Shown here in pieces: positions 12,285-22,211 of a DNA stretch of 64,000 nucleotides (its first letter is position 1; each line of letters begins with the position of its first letter). The notes under the pieces were generated by a model that saw only the letters and a program-made list of their open reading frames with translations, made no database searches and was not told the origin of the DNA. The stretch is from the NCBI RefSeq assembly GCF_033115175.1, contig NC_084835.1, positions 93,245,948 through 93,309,947 on the forward strand. Direction: 5' to 3'. This DNA comes from Lepus europaeus (taxonomy: Eukaryota > Chordata > Mammalia > Lagomorpha > Leporidae). A program made the position numbers and the translations under genes.

Positions 12285-13090
12285 CACTTTAATTCATTCA
12301 GTCATTCACTCCTTTGTCATTCAACAACAAATAAGCATTTATTAGATTCCTATAATATTAGATTTCCTGTAATAGTCTAGGAACTGGGAGAACAATAAAA
12401 ACAAATAGAAGAGGCAAAGACGCTGCCTGCAGTGCTGGCATCCCATATGAGTGCCAGTTGGAGTCTCTGCTGCTCTTCTTCTGATCCAGCTCCCTGCTGA
12501 TGCACATGGAAAGCAGCAGGTACATAGACCCCTATACCTGCATGGGAGACTTGGGAGAAGCTCCTGGCTCCTGGCTTCAGATCTGCTTAGCTCTGGTCAT
12601 TGTGGCCATCTGGGGAGTAAACCAGTAGGGAGAAGATTCTCTTTCTCACTGTAACTCTGTCTCTCAAACAAATAAATAAATCTTTAAAAAGAAAAAGAGG
12701 CACAGCTCCATCTCGATGGAGCATGCAATCTACTGTTGATGGGAGAGCATTCAGAAATAAACTTTTAAAATAAAAAGATATTGTTTGTCAGATGATGACT
12801 AGCTCAATAGAGAAAAAATAAAATAGAAATAGAAGGCTATAAGAGCCAGAGTCATCATTTTACCTAAAATAGTCAGGAATAGCTGCTGTGAGAAAGGATA
12901 ATTGAGGCAGAAACCAGGAGGCTATGAGAAGAAGGCAAGGACATAGCTGGAGGGAGAAGCCTTACACACAGGGGCAGCAAATGCCAAGGGCCTGGGTGTG
13001 TGCATACTTGGAGGCATAATTGCAAGGAGGCCAGCCCAGCTGCAGTGAGGCCAGTGAGAACTGGGAGAGATGAGGTCATGAGGGACAGGT
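12285..13090 (+). mobile_element. L2 element split by a SINE
   Basis: The left part (12285-12415) carries the L2 signature 'cattcaacaac…ataagcatttattagattcctat…gtctaggaactgggagaacaa'. After the SINE at 12418-12690 the L2 resumes. It then shows the typical downstream block with 'gcagcaaatgccaagggcctggg' and 'gaggccagtgagaactggga' at about 12980-13070. The parts are collinear, so the SINE arrived later. Confidence 0.7.
12418..12690 (+). mobile_element. CSINE, 5'-truncated, inside an L2
   Basis: Begins within the element ('gctgcctgcagtgctggcatcc') and lacks the GGGGCCGG head. The body and an AAATAAATAAATCTTT tail follow. It splits the L2 at 12285-13090. Confidence 0.9.
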
Positions 13091-13840
13091 CCCTTGAGAA
13101 CTATTTCAGCTTTTTTATTCAATTTGGTTTTGTTGTCTGGTCAGTTGTTTGTTTTGATGAGGGATATGAGGGTTAGAGCAAAAGTGGGGCATGACTTTAG
13201 TTTTTAAATAATCCCTCTGGTGACAGTGCTGAGAACATGCTCAGAAGGCAGGGGAGAAGGAAAGCAGACACACTTTTGGAGATGCTGCAACCCAAAGCCA
13301 GGGGTAGCAGGCATACCAGGCAGTTGATGCCCTGTCTCACAGCCTGAAACCCCCTACAGGAGTTCGGGTGCAGTGGCAATGGACGGCCTTCAGGGGCCCC
13401 CATCTCAAGCACACTCAGCTTTTGGCCTCTCTGCCTCAGTGTTTTCCTCCAAAGCTAGAACAGACTGCTTTGTCCACATACAGGACAGCTTAAAAGCATC
13501 AACTACCCAAAGTTTAACACCCCAGGGCCACCCACCACCAGGAAGATGTGAGACAGGACGGATAAATGCCTCTGCACTCTTGTTGCCCTGTGGGACAGCT
13601 CGGAGACCCACAGGACCACAGTGGGGTGGAGCCCCAGCTGCACACAGTATTAGCTCGCTTATTAACACAACGCTTGACTGACTTGTCTTTCTCTCAGGGC
13701 TTTCTGCCTCCTGGATCACCTCCCAAACCAATTACTGGGTCTAATTTCAGGGAGATCCAACCAATGATGTCAGGTAAAAGGTGACAGTGACTTGAACAAG
13801 GGTGACAGCTGCAATGAAAAGTTGTCAGATTATTTTGAAG
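13091..13840. other. No gene recognised
   Basis: Moderately GC-richer stretch with overlapping open frames on both strands (13373-13681 plus, 13405-13731 minus). Neither shows a domain, and open frames on both strands argue for base composition rather than a gene. It may hold further decayed L2. Confidence 0.4.
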
Positions 13841-14440
13841 TTGAAAAAATAATACCCATGTAATATAGAAATAAAAAAAAAAAAACAAAAGAGGGGGGAA
13901 ATCATCCGTAAGTCTTCACTCAGAGGCAAACACTGTTAGACTTTTGATATCTACTTTTCCTTGCAATTGACTTGGGATACATTTGTGCATGTGCACCTGT
14001 ATAATTTTCATGTTAAGAGAATCATATGAAAAACACTGTATTGGAGCTAATTTTTCACTGGATACACTAGGAACAACTTATTTTTCAGTAAACTCAGTAA
14101 ATATTCATCTAAATTCAAATACCTAAAGGATTGTTCCACATTGCATATTCTACTCTATGTATCATAAATTTTTAACTAATTCCCCACTTCTAATATTTAC
14201 TTTATTTACCATTTCTTAATAGTATTAACAATACCTCAAGAATACCCTTTCTTTGAACACTTGCCTGATTATTTCTTTTACACAAATTCCTAAAAATAAA
14301 ACTTCCCTATCAAAACTTATTTATAATTTTAAGTACTTTATATATTGCCAAACACTCTGTTTCAAGCTAACTAACTTACATTCCTACAAGAGTTTGTATT
14401 TCCCCTTAATCATGACCAATACTCAAATGCTCTTTTGAGA
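13841..14440 (-). mobile_element. Old L1 3'-end relic
   Basis: Carries the ordered motifs of the older mammalian L1 3' end read antisense: A-rich block, 'aggcaaacactgttagac', 'aattttcatgttaagagaatcatatg', and 'ttacattcctacaagagtttg'. Heavily decayed and bounds approximate. Confidence 0.5.
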
Positions 14441-14639
14441 AAGAATAATTCTAGAGCACCCCAGTCTTTTTCTATTTCAATTAGATTTAATTATTTGATT
14501 TTAATTTAATCTGATGCTCTATTTTTAGAACCAAATGATTTATCAACATTTGATATATTCCACATCTACTACTAGTTTTAATACATAAACTATTTAATAT
14601 ATTTTACCTGTAATATAAAGCAAATATATTATCCACCAG

Positions 14640-14995
14640 GAGCAGGCATTAGGCATTGCAATTAAGACCCTGTTTTTAATGCCCATATCCCATAATGGAG
14701 TACCTGGGTTTGAGTCTCGTATTTGTTCCAGTTTCTAGCTTCCTGCTAATGTACACTCTGGGAAGCGGTAAGTGATGACTCAAGTAGTTGGGTCCCTGCT
14801 ACCAACTTTGCAGACTCATACTGAGTTCATATATCCTGGGTTAAAACTTTCCCAGCCACACTGTGAGGGCATTAGGGAGTGAACCAGCATATAGGAGATC
14901 TCTGTCACTTGTTCGCTTCTATACTCTTTCTTTGTTTATCTTCTGTCTCTGTCTTTCAAATTTCTATAATTAATCAATTAATTTTTAAAAAATTA
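14640..14995 (+). mobile_element. CSINE, old, with target-site duplication
   Basis: A diverged C-repeat ('ggcattgcaattaagaccct' … 'gggagtgaaccagcatatag' … TTTCAAAT…AATTAAT). Flanks attatccaccag (14628-14639) and attacccaccag (14996-15007) differ at one of 12 positions, which fixes the ends despite the divergence. Confidence 0.85.
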
Positions 14996-15007
14996 ATTAC
15001 CCACCAG

Positions 15008-15354
15008 AAAGTATGCAACATACTCATTAGAATCCATATTCTTGGCTCCCTGTCATAAAAGAATATTATATTTCTCATACCCATAAGCTAAACTAATGCA
15101 GCTTCCATAGATTTGAATAGCAACAATTTTCTAGAACAATATTTCATTAAGTTCCAAAAGAACAGGACACAAACCCTGAACACAAAAATATTAGGCATTA
15201 TCTTCATTTGTATTTTTACCAATTCATTTGAGAAAAAACTACTTAGCATTTCATGTTGTTTGAATTCACATTTCAGTAATTACGAATAAAGATAAAATAC
15301 ATATAAATTTTGTATGTGTATGATATACACACATGTGTACATGTATTTGTACAC
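15008..15354. other. AT-rich stretch with alternating purine/pyrimidine tract
   Basis: No gene. About 15309-15356 alternates TG/TA/CA (tgtatgtgtatgatatacac and following bases) and is partly self-complementary. It lies directly beside the L1 target site at 15355. Confidence 0.45.
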
Positions 15355-15369
15355 ACGGCAGTTTATTTT

Positions 15370-16606
15370 TTTTTAACTTTTATTTAATGAATATAAATTT
15401 CCAGTGTACACCTTATGGATTACAATGGCTTCCCCCTCCCATAACTTCCCTCCCACCCGCAACCCTCCCCTCTCCCGCTCCCTCTCCCCTTCCATTTGCA
15501 TCAAGATTCATTTTCAATTCTCTTTATATACAGAAGATCAATTTAGTATAAAGATTTCAACAGTTTGCACCCACATAGAAACACAAAGTGAAACATACTG
15601 TTTGAGTACTAGTTATAGCATTAAATCAAAATGTACAGCACATTAAGGACAGAGATCCCACATGAGGAGCAAGTGCACAGTGGCTCCTGTTGTTGACCCA
15701 ACAAATTGACACTCTAGTTTATGGCACCAGTAACCACCCTAGGCTGTTGTCATGAGTTGCCCAGGCTATGGAAGCCTTCCAAGTTTGCCAACTCTGATCA
15801 TATTTAGACAAGGTCATAAAAGACAGAGTGAGGATAGTAACCAATGATCCTAAGAGTGGTATTTACCAGGTTTGAACAATTATACAGCATTAAGTGGGGA
15901 AGAGGACCATCAGTACACACAGGTTGGGAGTAGAGCCATTGGTGGTAGAGTAGAGGTTATGATTACAAAGGAATGAGGCCTAAGTACGCTAGACAGGGTG
16001 TAGAACAAAGGACAGAGTCTTATTAGAGGAGCTAGGAAAGGTGCTGTCTAAGCTACAATTAAGTTTTCTGATTGAGAGGCAAATAGAACCTGATAGAAGG
16101 GGCTTGATAATAATCTGGTGGGCTTTAGGCCTTGTAAATTCAGAGGCCCAGACCTATCTATCTCTTCACATGGGGTATATCCTAAGGGAGGTGTGAACCT
16201 CCTAGGGGAAGGCACTCTGTTGACTTTCATTACTTGGCTGGCCTGGGAGGAGAGCTGGCCATGAAAAGGCAGGGGGCATCTCTAACAAGAAATTTACAGT
16301 TCTGCCTGCAATGTTGCTGACCCTACTTGACCATCCCCTCAGCTGCAGTGGTCACTTTGGAAGTTGGGCTGAGTGAAGGGCTTTTCAGCTTAGAGCCAAT
16401 AAGATCTGTGGTTCTGACCTGGGCATCCTTCGACTCCAGGGCAGGTCCATTTCCAGTGATCCAACTCTTGGCAGAGCTGCCAGGGCTCTTCACAAGCTGA
16501 CTTCTGCTGAAGCCCATGCTTACCACATTGAAAGCCACTGCAGTGGACTGGCCTGTTGGGTCTCCTTGAGGGCAGATCACTGTACAGATCAGCCATTAAT
16601 AGGCCT
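15370..16606 (-). mobile_element. Lagomorph L1, 5'-truncated, perfect 15-bp target-site duplication
   Basis: The plus strand starts with a T-run, then 'ttatttaatgaatataaatt' and the C-rich block 'ccctcccctctcccgctccc' of the rabbit-type L1 3' UTR in antisense. It continues for about 1.24 kb without an ORF2 protein match, so the copy is 3' UTR only or nearly so. The target-site duplication acggcagtttatttt is exact at 15355-15369 and 16607-16621, which gives both ends. The duplication adjoins the tail side of an older SINE at 16622. Confidence 0.93.
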
Positions 16607-16621
16607 ACGGCAGTTTATTTT

Positions 16622-16880
16622 ACCAGCGTAAGATGAACAAAGAGAGTTCTCATCTGCTGATTCACTTCCCAAATACCCACAAGGGCCTGGAGTTGCAGAT
16701 TCAATACAGATCTCCCAAATGGATGGCAGGGGCCCGACTACTTTAGCTGTCACTCACTGTCTCCCAGTGTCCATGTTGGCAGGAAGCTGGAGTCAGGAGC
16801 TCTATCAGGGAGTTGAATGCAGGTACTCTGATGTGAAACTTGGTATTGCGACTGATGTCTTAACAGCTGGGCCAAACGCT
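16622..16880 (-). mobile_element. Old CSINE, minus strand, beside L1 insertion
   Basis: Diverged reverse-complement C-repeat: 'catctgctgattcacttccc', 'atggatggcaggggcccgac', 'gacttgatgtcttaacagctgggcc'-like head. Its T-rich tail side was the L1 target. Confidence 0.65.
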
Positions 16881-17640
16881 TTCCTTACATTTACTTTATT
16901 TTACCCTTTGTTTCATTTTCCTTATTGGAATACCCATCTATTTTCTTATAGATTTAAACACTTTTTTATAATTATGTTTCTACTATTTTGTAGTAAGTGG
17001 GGGGAAATAGGAAATAAGCATGATATCCTAGAAATAATGAAATTGAATAAAATAATTGTTTTCTAAATATTTCTCCCATATTGTCTTTTCTCTCAACTCT
17101 GTCCCTACAGAAAATTTTAATTGTTTATAGTTTAAGTGATTATCCTTTATAAAACACAAAGGGTTCTACCTTTAGTGTTAATGTTGAGAAAGGAATTCTC
17201 GACTCAAATTTTCTTCAGGTTGGCTAAATAATTCATTTCTTAGCATTTCATTTTCTAATCTATTTGGGACTTTTTGTAAGATCTGGAGTTTAGAATTGTA
17301 TCATTATGTCTTCTCCTAAATTGGTAACCACCTGTCAAAATCATATACCACTTAATGACAACAAAAATAATTTACTTTTTCAGCATTTATTATGTGCCAA
17401 ACATTGTTCTAATACATTTACACACACCAACTTTACCCCCTCAATTCTGTTAGATCTGAAAGACTACTTTCACCCAGGAGTAAATTATTTTATGTCTTCG
17501 TTCTATTTCTACTCTGGAATTTGATCTCCAAAGCAGATGCTTCACAAGCAGCTAGAAAGGGCTTCCCTCCTCTGATCGCAACAGGATGAGAGATCTGTGC
17601 AGGGAAGGAGGCAGTTTAAAGCTCTTTGAGGCTGGTTTTC
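16881..17640. other. No gene; possible MIR/L2 scrap
   Basis: AT-rich. 'agcatttattatgtgccaaa…ttgttctaatacatttacac' at about 17380-17430 resembles the MIR/L2 'tactatgtgccaggcactgttctaagcgctttacat' block. Nothing else recognised. Confidence 0.45.
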
Positions 17641-18240
17641 CTCACTCTGTACTGTGTATCTTTTATTTGTGTTCATAATTGACAAGGTGTCATGTTTGAT
17701 TTATTTTGGTTTGCTTATTTTTCTTTCTATAAAAGTGATATATATTCCCAAGGAAGACATGAAAAATCTAAAAAACTAAAAGAAAACTATAACTCCACCA
17801 CTTTAAATTTATTGGAGGAATTCTACCAGCCTTATTTCCTGGCAGTTAGCAAGAGGAAGAAATTATTTTGCTCACTTACGTTTGTATGCTACATATGATT
17901 TTCATTTTTACATAGTTTTATAATATCATAAAGATATTTTTAATGTTACCACAAAAGATTTTAAGATTAACACTATTTTTCCAATATAACTATCATGAAT
18001 TTATTTATTAATTCAAGTGGACATTTTGGTTGCTACATTTTTTCATGCTATGTAATGCTGCAGTGAACATCTTTATACATACAGTTTTTCCATATTTAGA
18101 TTCTCTCTTTATTATATATTTCCAAAAGTGGTCATATAGAACAAAAATCTGAGCTATTATACTGACATGGACTCTATCCAACAACATATTACTGACTCTT
18201 CATCACCAAGTTATGTCAATGCTAAGTATGATAATTTGCT
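17641..18240 (-). mobile_element. Old L1 3'-end relic
   Basis: Antisense older-L1 order: 'taaaaaactaaaagaaaact' A-rich block, 'tgctgcagtgaacatcttta' split over 18056-18076, then 'ccaaaagtggtcatatagaa'. Decayed with approximate limits. Confidence 0.55.
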
Positions 18241-18704
18241 TGAACTTTTATACACTGTCGTGACCAATTTCCAGCTGTCAAGTCTTTGATCACAAAATCC
18301 ACCCCTGATTTTAAGCATGTATTCCACAAATTTGTAGGATCTATCCTGTTTTAAAGGAAGAGGGTCTACCCGTAAATCCAATAGTTTCTAGCACAAGTCC
18401 AGTAATGACCTGCACTGGACTTCAGAGCTACCAAGTGGATTCAAGTTAGCAGATTCAAGTACTGTTGTGCCTTAGGAGTCAAGTCTGTCTATGAGAATTT
18501 AAGGAAAAATATGGGGAATGTGAAGGCAGAGTGATAGGATTCGCTGTATTTCATGAAAGAAAGCTATTTCTAGGCAAAAAAAAAAAAAAAAAATCCTCAA
18601 CAGGATGATAGAATAGCACTCAAAGCAGGAACCATGACTGTGGAATTGAGCCAATAAGGGGTCATAATGAGCTGGCAATGGCAATGCTGGGACAACAATA
18701 AATT
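18241..18704. other. No gene; isolated A-run
   Basis: Single-copy-looking sequence with an 18-19 bp A-run at about 18577-18595 that does not end a recognisable element. Confidence 0.45.
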
Positions 18705-19026
18705 GGGGGGAGGGGATGCTGGCATGGCAGGTTAAACTGCCATCTGAAGTGCCAGCACCACATATAGGTGACAGTTCGAGTCCTGGCTGCTCCACTTCTG
18801 ATCCAACTCCCTGCTAATCTGCCTGGAAAAACAGTGGAATATGGCTTAAGTACATGGGCCCCTGCCTGCACCTGGGAGACCTCAATGAAATTCCTGGCTC
18901 CTGGCTTCTTCGTGGCTTATTGTGGCCACTTGGGGAGTGAACCAGCAGATGGAAGGTCTTTCTCCCTCTCTCTCTCCTTCTTTCTCTCTAACTTTCCAAT
19001 AATAAATAAATAAATCTTTTTTTTTA
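18705..19026 (+). mobile_element. CSINE, plus strand
   Basis: Head 'ggggatgctggcatggcagg', 'agttcgagtcctggctgctc', 'gtggccacttggggagtgaa', and an AATAAATAAATAAATCTTTTTTTT tail. Short aattg repeats at 18701 and 19026 are only weak target-site evidence. Confidence 0.9.
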
Positions 19027-19324
19027 ATTGAGCAATAACTTCATTTTCTATTTGGCAACAAAAGCTCTTACAACAGATCCTGAGAGGTTTTCATCCAAAA
19101 TTCATTAGTATTTCTTCCTCTTACGATATTTGCTTGGAAATTTAAATGGGACTGAGTCTACAGATACAAAATAAGAAATGAGGAGGCTAGATCTGAAAAG
19201 CTAGCACAGGCCACTGCAGAAGGGAAAAAGGGCAAGAGATTTTCAGAATATGTTGTTTTTAACCGAATAAGAACACTGGACTCAAGATGTCTCCCAACAA
19301 GTCTCTATGAATTGATAAGTATCC

Positions 19325-19470
19325 CTGCAGAGACCTGAGCTTTCATCCCCACCAACTACTTCAATGATTTTGGACAAACTGCGAGGCTCATTCAAACTTC
19401 CTCAACTCTTGAGTGAAAGGAACATCCCAGACTGCTTATTTGAGAATAATGCAAAAATTGATTATAGTAC
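19325..19470 (+). mobile_element. MIR-like relic
   Basis: 'ccaactacttcaatgatttt ggacaaact' followed by 'aacttcctcaactcttgagtg' resembles the MIR core 'ccacttactagctgtgtgaccttgggcaa…cctcatctgt'. Confidence 0.45.
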
Positions 19471-19474
19471 CGTA

Positions 19475-19850
19475 TCAAAATGGAACAGAACTATACAGTC
19501 ATGAAATAAATGGACAGTAGCCATATATCAAAAGATAAAAACAAAATAATATTCATAAATCTTAACAATGTAGAATGGAGTGGAAAAAAAGAAAATTCCA
19601 GAAAATTACATTCAGAATGATCCTCTCTAAATGAAGCTTGAAATCAAATTAAATAAAATAATGGATCCTAAATAATTTAGATACAAATATATAATAAAAC
19701 TATGTTTAAGAAAGAAGGGAATTATAACCAAATTCAGGATAGGTATTCCTAGGAATGGGGGGACGGGGCATGAAAGGAAAGGGCCTCCACAGGCAAACAG
19801 CAGCCTCTGCCCACGTTTGATTGTCAGCTTGGGTTGTAGGTTTATAAACG
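19475..19850 (+). mobile_element. Old L1 3'-end relic, sense
   Basis: 'actatacagtcatgaaataa', 'attacattcagaatgatcct', 'attcaggataggtattccta' match in order the sense 3' end of older mammalian L1 (tactatacaacaatgaaaatg…tgtatgattcc…caggatagtggttacc). Confidence 0.5.
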
Positions 19851-19904
19851 TATTCATAAATTAGTTAATAAGTAAGCAAACAAGAAAAAAGGAGAAATGT
19901 TATC

Positions 19905-20500
19905 CAACTTTATTTATTCATTCAGTGAGTACTTAATGGATATCTATTACATGCCAGTGTACTGCCGAAAACAAAACATAACCCATCCCTTGTGGAACTG
20001 ACACTGCTGCTTGGGAGATAGGTGTGCAGAAGAAATACCAAACAGATGTACTGTACATGTTATATACTGTCAGGCTGTGCTAACTCCTGCGAAGCAAAAC
20101 AAGACAGAGCACCACAGAGGACAAGGGGGCAATCTCGAGAAGGCAGATCAGAGAGGGGTTCCCAGAAGAGGTGGCAGTGGAGCAGGAACTGAATAGAGTG
20201 AAGCAGTGCGACCTGTGACTGTCTGAAAGGGAGGGCCAGGGAGAGGGAGCATCAGGGAAACTCTTGGTCAGAAGACAGACACAGGATGCTGGACATCCAG
20301 GGAGGACAGTAAGAAACCAGTATGCCCTGAGGGCACAAATGCAATAAGAAATAAGTGAGAGGTAACCAGGGCCAGATTAGTTAGTATCCTCTAGGCTGTG
20401 ATGAGGGCTTTGTATTTTATGCCGACCTTGAGAAGCCATTGAGGTTTTGATAAGGGAATTAACAAGATCTGTTTTACCTCTCAAAGGGATCTTTCCGGCT
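19905..20500 (+). mobile_element. L2 relic
   Basis: Begins with 'tttattcattcagtgagtac…tattacatgccagtgtact' and continues through 'ggttcccagaagaggtggca'. It then reaches the L2 block 'gggctttgtattttatgccgac…gagaagccattgaggttttg'. Order and spacing fit a decayed L2 of about 600 bp. Confidence 0.7.
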
Positions 20501-20919
20501 ACTGTGTGGCAAACAGACTAGTGAGTATCAAAGCCAGGCAGGTCAGTCTCTTCACACAGAGTTGATTATAGCTCCCTTACAATCCTGGCATTCTATCAGC
20601 CAGATATCAAGATACAATCTGTTATGTGTATGAACAAAAGCATCTCTCTCTTGCTCTCGTTCTCACTCACTCTCTCTCCTTATAGGAATACTTACAGGCA
20701 GATATATATTAATTTTATATATGTTACAGCTCCAGGATAGATGATACATTAATATCTGAAAGCCAATGAAAATGCATAAAACATGTAGCCTACATAGAAA
20801 TGTGTCATGTACTTCCATTAATATAAAAATATAATAACACATTATTCTAAACACAAAACTATAGACTAATTAAAGTATTTGACCAAAGGGAAGAACTTGA
20901 GAAATTAACATGTTTGTGA
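20501..20919. other. No gene recognised
   Basis: Contains a short TC-rich tract at about 20643-20680. Otherwise AT-rich single-copy-looking DNA. Confidence 0.4.
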
Positions 20920-21285
20920 AAAATGATCCCTTTGTTCCCCCATATATGAATATTCTTGCCTTATTTCTACTCCCTGAAATGATCTGCCAAGCTCTCTATA
21001 GGAATCCCAATTCTTAGAGCCCAGATCAAGGCATTTTTACAGATCTCTCACTCCCAGAACTCAGCTGAAGTCCCGTCAGTCCCAGAGAACTGCTGATCAC
21101 CTTCCACAGGAACACCTACACAGTTAATCACCTGTGCTAAGATATCTCCCACTTAATGATAGCTTTGTTCTCTCCCAACTGCATAAGGCTGAAAACTTTG
21201 GCTCCAGTTTGATGTTAAATTGTTATGTTTTTTACATTTTTCCATATTTCACCAGATTTTGAAAAGTGCTAAACACACATGTGAT
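20920..21285 (-). mobile_element. L2 relic, minus strand
   Basis: Antisense L2 flavour: 'ctactccctgaaatgatctg', 'cagctgaagtcccgtcagtc', 'gatcaccttccacaggaaca', 'acttaatgatagctttgttc'. Low similarity, called from order. Confidence 0.45.
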
Positions 21286-21326
21286 ACTCAATAAAGCATC
21301 AAAACTGGAATATACAAAATTATTTA

Positions 21327-21645
21327 GAGAAGCCAAAGTTGTGGCATAATAGGTAAAACTGCTGCTTGTGATGCTGGCATCCCACATGGGTGCTGGATCC
21401 TCTCCCAACTCTCCACTTCCAGTCTAGCTTACTGCTAATGACCTGGGAAGTAGAGGAAGATGGCCCAAGTACTTGGGTCTCTGCCACCCACATGGGAGAT
21501 CTGAAAGAAGCTCCTGGCTCCTGGCTCTGGCCTGATCCAGCCCCAGCCATTGCAGCCATTTGACGAGTAAATCAGATGATGGAAGATCTCTGTCTGTCTC
21601 TCCCTCTTTCTGTAACTCTGATATTCAAATACATACATCTTTTTA
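21327..21645 (+). mobile_element. CSINE, plus strand
   Basis: Diverged head ('agccaaagttgtggcataat'), 'gatgctggcatcccacatgg', 'gaagctcctggctcctggct', ending near 'tcaaatacatacatcttttt'. Confidence 0.88.
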
Positions 21646-21884
21646 AAATTTTAATTAGATTAAGTGAGTATACTGCCCGCCTATTTAGTCCTGTGGGAAT
21701 TGTAGAATCAACACAAATATAATGATGTCTCAATCATATTAATATTAATTGGAATTAAATTCTGGACAAACTACTATGAATAACTAATTCTGATTAACAA
21801 TTGGCAGCAAAGTGGGTTGGCCACCAACTGGAGTCTGAAATATCTTCAGAATGTAGAGAGTATGGGCTCTACATTATTGGGTTT

Positions 21885-21888
<4 letters not shown>

Positions 21889-21928
<40 letters not shown>
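21889..21928 (+). repeat. Poly(A) run of 40
   Basis: Forty uninterrupted A residues directly abut the tail side of the minus-strand SINE at 21930. Relative to that SINE's own sense strand this would be a T-run, which is the reverse of a normal SINE tail. Confidence 0.95.
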
Positions 21929-21929
<1 letters not shown>

Positions 21930-21930
<1 letters not shown>

Positions 21931-22211
21931 ATTGTTTGTTTATTTATTTGAAAAGCAGATTAATCGGAGAGAGACATTTTTTCTGTTGACTCACTCCTCA
22001 AATGGCCACACCAAAACCAGGAGCCAGAAACCCCCTCCTGGTGTCCCACAAGGGTGGCAGCAGCCCAAGAAGATCATCTGCTGCCTCCAAGGTGCATTAA
22101 CAGGGGGCTGGCTTGCAAGCAAAATAACCAGGACTTAAAAGAGGCACTCCAAAACTAGTTGTGGGCATCCCAAGTGGTGGCTTAATCTGCTGCACCACAA
22201 TGCCTGTCCCT
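21930..22211 (-). mobile_element. CSINE, old, minus strand
   Basis: 'ttgtttgtttatttatttga' tail side, 'ctcctcaaatggccacacca', 'gcttaatctgctgcaccaca' head side. Lacks the usual T-run and is preceded by the A40 tract. Confidence 0.85.
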
